From assembly GCA_022225965.2 (NCBI GenBank), contig JAKJXP020000082.1, forward strand, positions 164,635-228,634: a stretch of 64,000 bases of DNA, read 5' to 3'. This document shows positions 57,108 to 64,000 of the stretch, one piece after another. How positions within the stretch are numbered: the first letter of the stretch is position 1; each line of letters opens with the position of its first letter. This DNA comes from Diatrype stigma (taxonomy: Eukaryota > Ascomycota > Sordariomycetes > Xylariales > Diatrypaceae). Made by a program: the position numbers and the translations under genes. Under the pieces are notes generated by a model. The model ran no database searches and was not told the origin of the DNA. It saw only the letters and a list, made by a program, of their open reading frames with translations.

Positions 57108-58483
57108 TCGGCTGGTCTTATATGAACCAAGTCGATACGGGTTTTACCATGCCCTCGTGTGACCCGCTCCACAGCTATAGTCGTTTGGCTCTTCACCTTC
57201 ACCCGTTTCTTCGTCCATGATTAACAATATACCCAACATGTGCACACGCATTCATTCTTCTATTCAATCTATATTTTTTTTGGCCCGTGTGCCAACTTCT
57301 TCGCCCCTGGACTATCTTACAACTCTGGGGTCTCTTGGGCCACTGATGGGTCGTCACGATGTCGAGTGTCAGTGAAGTCATCCGTCGTCTTATTCTCGTG
57401 GTCGGGGTCCTATTATCTGGACTACGGTTCATCAATAGTTGAGCAGAGAGGAAGGCTCTACCATATCCTTGGAATGTTTGTGGTATCGATTGGCGGTATC
57501 TTTTCCCAAGCTTCGGATTGGTTATCGCGGCGGTCGGAAGGAGGGGAACGTGCAAGCAGCATAGGACGAGCGTGAACGTCCCCGGCTTCCCCTTCAGAAG
57601 GGCAGGTCTGTTTGATGTATATATGATTCGGCATGCGGTGACATGCCCCCCAGGAAGGAAAGGTAGTTATTGTTGGATTATAAGGAAGCAGGTCTGTCTT
57701 GCCTGCTTGATGAGTTAAAAAAGCAAAAAGTAACGTTCCACAATGTTGAAGCATGTTCGCCGCTGCTGTGATGATAATGAAGACGAAGATATAAGCATCA
57801 CCTGCTTACCTACATGCGATCAATTCAGTGTTGATTATGTAGGTAAACACTCTGCTGAGTAGTCAGTCTATAGGCACGCAACTTCTTCTTTGACATTTTC
57901 AAATTGTTCGAATATGCTATGGTGCAATACACCACACGCCGCCTACACTTCTCCTGTTCTGCCAATAGCTCAGGTTCCATTTATATTCACGCTGCCATCT
58001 TCTCTTCGTCTTCCTTCTCTGCACAATTTACAATGATCAACCGCGGCCTCCGTAGGATAGGCAGGTAGGTAGAGGTAGTAAAGTAGATATAAAAGGCCAA
58101 TAACTCGAAATCTCCTATGAGCAAGTTGGGTAAGCAGTAGAGGCTCTCAGAAGTCCCTACCAAATCACTCGAAGCAACCCCCTTCTTTATTTCCTTCCTT
58201 CCCCTGTCGTCGTCTCCTGCTAGTTAAGTGACTGACACCTTTGGTTTCTCCTCGCCATCGTCCCTTTCTCTCTTCTGTATATGCTTGGTATTCATCCTTC
58301 ACTACGAAGCATCCACTAGACAGGTAGGTAGATGATGGAGGGCTGGTACTGCCATGGAGATTGGTTGCCTCCCTTGGGTAAATACCCAGTCAGATCCGTC
58401 TGGCTGCTGTCCGTTATCTGCTACCTTCACCCCGTTCCCGCTAATTCCTGTCATTCTCGTGGTATGTTCGCCAAGGATTCTTC
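57108..58483. other. Convergent intergenic region palI/SLA2
   Basis: About 1.4 kb of 3' flanks, AT- and T-rich in parts, with a GTAGGTAG microsatellite near 58061-58075. No gene seen. Confidence 0.6.
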
Positions 58484-61400
58484 TTACTCCTCCTGGTACG
58501 AGATCTTCCGCATCTCGCCTAGCCTGTGCCGCGCCGAAGCCAAGGCGTTCTCCAGCTGCAGTATCTCGACCTATAATAGAACAGAAAATATGTGGTTAGC
58601 AACGAGACGAAGAGGGGGTATCAAAAGGATGCCAAGGAAACTGAAAGAAGGAAAAGGGGGAAGGGACGTGAAAGTGACAAGAGACAAAAAACAAAAAACG
58701 CACCTGCTGCTCCATCTCGCGGACCTTGAACTCGTGGGCGCCGAGCTTGGTGTAGTCGATCTGGTCGTCCTCGTTGTTGCGGTCGCGGATGAGGGCCTGG
58801 ACCTGGCGGACGAGGGCGCGGCAGGCGGCGCCGACGGCCTTGGAGGCGGTCTCGAGGTCCTCCTGGGAGCGGGAGCGGAGGAAGCCGGCCTTGACGCGGC
58901 TGGCGGCGACGAGCTGGGCCGTCGAGGCGGCCACGTCGTTGGACGCCACGATCAGCTGCTCGGGGCTGTTGCGGTTGGTCAGCACGCCGTCGGCCGTCTC
59001 GATCAGCGTGTTGGTCGAGGCCGCCACCGCCTTGGCGGCCGAGATGAGGCCCTCCGTCCACCGGTTGTTCTTCTTGTAGAAGGCTGTCCGCGACGAGGAG
59101 CCCCGCCCGGCCGTCACGATCTCCTGCTGCGTCGCCGTCGCCGCCGCGATCAGCTGCGCGATGGCCGTCGTGATGGCCGTCGCTGCGTCCAGGATCGAGT
59201 CGTGCACCTTCAGCTCGTACGTGGAGTAGCCGTCGCGGGGCTTGTTCTTGAGCTTGGCGAGGCGCGCGGCCGCCGCGGCGATGGCGTCGGCGGCCTTGGT
59301 CAGCTCCGAGTCGACGAGGTCGCCCAGGTCGCCCTTGTTCTTGGTCAGGTGGCCGAAGTTCGGGGCGAAGGCCTCGACGAGCTTGTTCAGCTTCTGCAGG
59401 TTCATCTGCACGTCGTTGTTGCTGTTGATCACCACGTCCGTCTTCTGGATCGGGTCCATGCCCTCGAGCCGGAAGCTCAGCAGGCCGCGGAAGAACTTGA
59501 CCGTCGACTGCGCCGCCGTGCGCGCCCCATTCATCAGCTGGTCGCTCTTCTTCTCGTCCGTGGCGAGCCGCGTCAGACCCTTCGTGTTGCTGCACACGTC
59601 CGCCAGGGCGCCCGCGAAGACGTTGATGGCCTTGATGAGCTCGGCGTGCGTGGCGTTGGGCCCGTCAGCGATGAAGTTGTTGAAGGCCGTAGCGAACTCC
59701 ATAGCGCTTGCGGAAGCTTTCTCGACCTGAGACAAGACATACGTCGGCGACGCGTTCTGGTTACCGGCTTGCATCGTCGAGTCCAGCTCGTACAGCGCGT
59801 CGTCTACTCGAGAAACGCCAGCTTGCAGAACCGAGTCGATGATTTCGTTGATCTTGTCCAAGTTGGCCATGATCAGGGCATCGATCTGACCGTCCAGAAC
59901 CTGGTCTGTGTCGCCCTGGTTGAGCTTCAGCTCGTTCAGCTCGATCAAGGTCTGGTCCATGCCGGCCTTGTAGACCTCGAGTTCCTCCTCCTTGTCACGC
60001 AGCAATTGCTCGATATCTGAGCTGCCATCCCGGAGCTTCGACTGAGCCTCCTCAAGGGCACGTGACTTGGTACGCAATGCTTCTTCCAAATCTGCCATTT
60101 CACGGTTGTACTTGGAAAGCATTGTGGACAGCTCGTTTCCTTTGCTGCGCTCGAGGTTGTCGGCGCGGTCTTGCGCCATCCGCAGTTCGCGCTTGAGCTT
60201 CTCAACTTCGTCCTTGTTGCTACCGGACACCCGATCCTTCTCGTGGAGGGCACGGTCTCGTTCACGGATCATATTCGCTAGCTCGAGGTTCTTCGCCTTG
60301 ATCTCGCGCTCCAGCTTCTCGCGCTTCTCGATTGCTTCTTGGGCCGAGGCTGCTTTGAGCTGGACGCTCTTGAACTTCTGGAGGAGGTCGAGATGCTCAT
60401 GTCGGAGTTGGGAGTACAGCTTCGCAAGTGCCTCGTACTTTGTCCTCCATGTGTTGACCTGCTCTTGGAGCGACCGGATCTGGTCATCCCTGCTACCGAT
60501 CTGATGGCCGTAGCTGCCTTGTATTTGCGCCAATTCGCCTTCGAGCGCCTTAACCCGCTGATCGTACTGCTGCAGCATTAGCTGGTCCTGTTGGTATTGG
60601 GCCCTAGCGTTCAGGTTCTCCTGCTCGAGCTCTGCTAGCCTGCCCTGCGTTTGCCATTGTGCCTGTTGGGCTAGGAGCGCCTCTTGCTCTCTCTGCTGCT
60701 GTTCCGCTAGCAGTCGCTGCTGCTCCTCGAACTCACGCTGAGCCTGCAGCTGAGCTTGCTGTTGGGCGAGTAAGGCCTGCTGCTGGCGTTCCTGCAGCAC
60801 TCTCTGCTGGTCCTCATACTCCTTGTTCTGCCTATCGATCTCGGTTTGCCAGAATTCGGCAATCTGGTCGGGCTCCTCGGATTTGGGCTGCGGGACCGGA
60901 GTGGGTAGGCGCTCGATCTCTTGTTTCGGCCGAGCCGGTAGGGCTGGCGAGTTCTCGTCCTCGGCCAGCAAGTTCGGTGGATCATGAGGCAACTTCGGAA
61001 TGGTGATTAAGCTCGTGAGATATCGCAAGTTAGAGCATTCGTAGTAGAATTTAATCAACCGGTAATGCTGCGCATCGTAGCGTTGTCTTAGGGGCTCCAA
61101 GGCATCGTTATCGCCGGTTGCTGTTTCGTGTATGATTAGTGGTGCTGTCCGCTGTCCGCCTCCTGCTGGTTCTGCTATCCATCAGTGCAGAGATAACCAC
61201 TTACTAGAATGCATGGCCCGCAGCATGCTGGTGATGAACTTGTAGATGCCATAGCTTTCCTGCACCAGGGGCACCAAGGAGGAGATTCTGCATTCGTTGT
61301 TGCCGACATTCCGGAAGTGGGAGAAGATCAGCTTCTGAAACTGTTCAATCTTGTCCTGCAGTGCCATCAGATCGGTAATGGTCTCGTAGCCTTCGTTCGG

Positions 61401-61841
61401 GTCGTTGATAGCCTTCAGGCTGACATATTCCTCGTATTCGAAGGTGCCGTTGAACTCGGGGTGTTGGTGGTGGAAGGACAGCTTCGCCAGCAAGAAGTAC
61501 ACATATTCTCGAATGAGCGGCCCGTATCCTCGAACGCCCTCGCCGGCCATGCCGCGGTTTAAGCTGTCAATCCATCCGCGGTTCATTATCGCATCTCGTA
61601 AGGTCTGAGGGTGGCCCTCCTGCAAGACCTTGTGGACGGTAATCAGAGCCTTGAAGGTCTGCACCTCGTCGGCAAGGATGGGCTGGACCTTCATGCCAGC
61701 CCAGAAGGACTGGGAGGACTTGTGGTCCCAGGTATAGACGATGCAGCTTCGCACATGTTTGCGCTTCGGGGCGGTCTCGTCGATGCTGGTGGCTTTCTTG
61801 ATGTTCATAGCCAGCTCGGCTTCGGACCTGGATGCGCTCAT
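58484..61841 (-). CDS. SLA2: Endocytic adaptor SLA2/End4 (Hip1R homologue), 3 exons, 1046 aa
   Basis: Exons 61841-61205, 61120-58704 and 58570-58484; donors GTAAGT and GTGCGT. It links clathrin-coated endocytic sites to actin at the cell cortex. The N-terminal ANTH domain starts SRSEAELAMNIKKATSIDET and includes SCIVYTWDHKSSQSFWAGMK (about residues 1-270). A Gln-rich coiled coil follows (about 330-650). The C-terminal I/LWEQ (THATCH, talin-like) actin-binding domain is about 800-1010, with TLIETADGVLT and LVAASRVKAG. Exon 3 is just 28 codons (VEILQLENALASARHRLGEM to SYQEE), a conserved end of fungal Sla2 that would be missed if intron 2 were read through. The length is usual. SLA2 is a classic MAT-flanking gene in Pezizomycotina. 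Confidence 0.96.
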
Positions 61842-62705
61842 GTTAGGGTAAGGTCCAGAATAACGAACCACACGCTCTGGGCGAGATGCTTAGATAGCTG
61901 GCTAGGTAGCTCGCTATCCAGTAGGTAGGTAGTGTCAAGATTCTGAGTTAAAGACAAGAGAGCCTATAGATGCGTCGCCAGACTCTATTTAGAACTAGGG
62001 GAAGTTTATGGAGATGTAGACGTACTTCGTATGGTCGAGGGTCCGAATGGTAGCCATGATGGGCTATTGTACCGAAGTACTTGGGCGCTTCTAAATGAGT
62101 TCAACCTTGTTCAACCTAACCCAATGCTCCGGTAAACGGTAAAGGATAAAGTACGACCAATGGAGGCTGTGCGTGTGAGACAAAGGATTAAATATCCATG
62201 GGTTGTCGGTCGGGCATTAGCTCGTCGTCAGATTCGTCGTCGGATTCGTCGTCAGATTGAAGCTACCCAACTGCCAAAGCTGTGTCGTCTGACTGTCTGT
62301 CTTTAGTCCGTACTTCGTAGGGATGAAGTAGTAATTAGAGGTACAGTAATTAGAGGTACGGTAGGTTGCCTCGTTTAGCAGCAGGCGGTTTGATTAACAA
62401 GAAGCGCGCACCCCACCACCTACAGTGCCGCGGTACCAGGCAGGTAGGCCGATGACAATAGAGCAGCGTTCAGGTTGTTAGTGGAAAAGGGGGAAGGAGT
62501 GCGAATGAGGCACACCACTACAATCCAGAACAATGATGGCAGTGATGGTAATGATGGCAACAGTGATGGACTTTGGATATAAACATTCACAACAGCATTC
62601 CAGGCTACAACAAAATATGATCGCCAAGAGCAAGGGCAACGTCAGCCTCCTCTGGGATCTCGCTGATGATTTGAAGCTTTTAATGGAGATGCACCTGAGT
62701 ACTTC
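61842..62705. other. SLA2 upstream region
   Basis: Promoter side of SLA2. It includes a 12-nt imperfect tandem repeat of GTCGTCAGATTC/GTCGTCGGATTC near 62222-62258, a few TACTTCGTA motifs and GTAGGTAG runs. No gene seen. Confidence 0.55.
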
Positions 62706-62714
62706 GTATGTATG

Positions 62715-62767
62715 CAATCCGCCTATACACACCGGGTCAGATCGTTATACACACCGGGTCTCTAACC
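62715..62767 (+). repeat. Left terminal inverted repeat
   Basis: Starts CAATCCGCCTATACACACCG and contains two copies of TATACACACCGGGTC. It is the reverse complement of 63184-63236 with one mismatch. Confidence 0.9.
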
Positions 62768-63183
62768 GCATTTGGACGCACCTCCTACTACTACATCTCA
62801 CTACCTAACACACTACTTAATACACTTCCCAACACCTTACCTAATACACCACTTAATATACCACCAATACTTTTATATACAATTACATACCTATATATAT
62901 CCAATTTAAGGGGCTCCTAGTTTTCCCTTAATCCTTTCGGACCTAAATTCGCAACTGCGCTGCTAACGCTAGCATTAACGCAAGTGCAGGTGCAAGTATA
63001 ATGAAGTACTGGCAATAAAAGATAAGTATTAGGTAGTAATTATAAGTGATGGGAAATAAGTACTATAGGTATACTATAGGTTCCGCCAAGTTATTCCAAC
63101 TTGGAGGGCGCTAGGTTCGAGTGTGGCTCTAAATGTGGCACGGGTGGCTGGTGCGCTAAATTAGCGTTAGTCTAGCCGGATGT

Positions 63184-63236
63184 GGTTAGAGACCCGGTGT
63201 GTATAACGATCTGACCCGGTGTGTATAGGCGGTTTG
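63184..63236 (-). repeat. Right terminal inverted repeat
   Basis: Reverse complement of 62715-62767 with one mismatch in 53 nt (A for T at the fourth position). The element ends in GGCGGTTTG. Confidence 0.9.
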
Positions 63237-63245
63237 GTATGTATG

Positions 63246-64000
63246 TAGGTATGTACAATACGTAGTACAGGTGGGTGAGCTGCGACTATGAGACGCCTGA
63301 GAGCCTGGGGATTGTTGATAGTTAAGTCTAGGAATTCGTCGTATCAGCTGCTAAAGAGTAGCGCTAACATTTAAGGATTAAAGGCATTGCGCGGCTAGGG
63401 GGCGGGGGGCACGGCGCGCAAGCTTGACGTAACCTTGGGACAATAACCTACTTCGTACATATAAGACATAGCATCTTAACGCATTACTTTGGCTTGTTAC
63501 ATGCATGCTCCAAAACCTGGGCTCATGCGTTATCTAAAGTCTCATGGTGATACGGGGTCCGATAGGGATTCTATCGATAAGGAGATAGCTAGATAGATAA
63601 GGATAAGGAAGATACGTACTTTCTCCTAGCCATTGGCTAGGTGGTCCGTGCGTAGGCCCATTGGGCCTATGGCCCATATGGGCTCTTTTCCTTTTCTTTA
63701 CCTAGGGTAGCTTCTTTATTATCCTTAATATTACAATTCCATTTTTTTCTTAAAACCCCATTAGGACCGCATTATATATAATAGCATTGCCTTTATTTTA
63801 ATTGCAAATACCATTTTTTCTTTTCTAAAAAACCATCGTAATTCAATTAAATCGCATTATAATTTATTAATCGTTATCCTAATCGGAGGTTATTCTGTGA
63901 AGGTGGTGTGACACGGAAATTATGTCCAGAAATTCAGGCTTGGGAAATACCTCGAGCGTTCTCGCCTGCGATTGGTCGGACCTGCTGCGTTCGCTCTGGC
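63246..64000. other. Right-end AT-rich region with palindromes
   Basis: No gene seen. Three adjacent palindromes lie at 63625-63683. From about 63710 to 63880 the sequence is strongly A/T-rich, as in repeat-induced-point-mutated or decayed repeats. The last 100 nt return to balanced composition and may enter another feature. Confidence 0.5.
63625..63683. repeat. Cluster of three perfect palindromes
   Basis: CCTAGCCATTGGCTAGG (63625-63641), TAGGCCCATTGGGCCTA (63653-63669) and GCCCATATGGGC (63672-63683). The first two have 8-nt arms around one base. Confidence 0.85.

Larger units (their letters stand above)
62715..63236. mobile_element. 522-bp non-autonomous DNA transposon (MITE) with 53-bp TIRs
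   Basis: The ends are CAATCCGCC... and ...GGCGGTTTG. The terminal inverted repeats match perfectly over 49 nt (62719-62767 and 63184-63232) and over 53 nt with one mismatch. The 9-mer GTATGTATG flanks both sides (62706-62714, 63237-63245), as a target-site duplication would. Each TIR contains the 15-mer TATACACACCGGGTC twice, 22 nt apart, plausible transposase-binding repeats. The interior is AT-rich and non-coding, with a CCAAGTT/AACTTGG hairpin (63086-63104). A 9-bp duplication would suit the Mutator-like superfamily, but the flank is itself a GTAT microsatellite, so superfamily assignment is tentative. Confidence 0.88.

Noticed and set aside
58332..60020. 562-codon plus-strand frame over the SLA2 3' half
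   Set aside because: Antisense of the Sla2 actin-binding region; no recognisable protein.

Overview
The window is nuclear DNA of a filamentous ascomycete, probably a Sordariomycete. Genes carry short introns of roughly 50-140 nt with GT..AG ends. Several proteins are fungal or Pezizomycotina types: PalI, a septin of the AspE group, Nvj2/TEX2, MIC19 and Sla2. Gene-poor stretches are rich in microsatellites. I recognise 16 protein-coding genes, one of them cut by the left edge. There is also one clear pseudogene, one non-autonomous DNA transposon and one assembly gap (10 N after a 49-nt G run). I see no convincing tRNA, rRNA or CRISPR.

Layout. 0-9 kb: 3' end of Mediator MED12 (+), MICOS subunit MIC19 (+), tRNA wybutosine enzyme TYW3 (-), and a choline/ethanolamine phosphotransferase (-). 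9-19 kb: gene-poor, holding one AP-1-type bZIP regulator (-) and a degenerate G-protein alpha-subunit gene (+, about 15.3-16.65 kb). 19-21 kb: an unrecognised 594-residue Gln-rich protein (+). 21.8-36.7 kb: a compact block REV3(-), SLU7(+), RPS9(-), RPL21(+), APN2(-), COX13(+), with three divergent and two convergent pairs. 37.8-45 kb: NVJ2/TEX2 (-) and an AspE-type septin (-). 49-51 kb: mitochondrial UbiB-family MCP2 (-). 54.8-57.1 kb: palI (+). 58.5-61.8 kb: SLA2 (-). 62.7-63.2 kb: a 522-bp element with terminal inverted repeats and a possible 9-bp target duplication. The right end is AT-rich.

The gene set is that of a mating-type (MAT) neighbourhood. APN2, COX13 and SLA2 are the usual flanks of MAT in Pezizomycotina, and REV3, SLU7, RPS9, RPL21 and TEX2 are, as far as I recall, often linked to it. 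No intact alpha-box or HMG-box gene is visible in the gaps. APN2/COX13 and SLA2 are about 22 kb apart, with unrelated genes between them. The locus may therefore be rearranged, or the idiomorph may lie outside the window.

The functions are mostly housekeeping: transcription, splicing, translation, DNA repair, mitochondria, lipid synthesis, endocytosis and pH signalling. Apart from the divergent pairs, which share upstream regions, they do not form one pathway. Beyond the genes, three sequence-level patterns stand out: heptameric tandem arrays in six non-coding regions, a palindromic decamer TACCTAGGTA found at least 12 times and only between genes, and glutamine tracts in four proteins.
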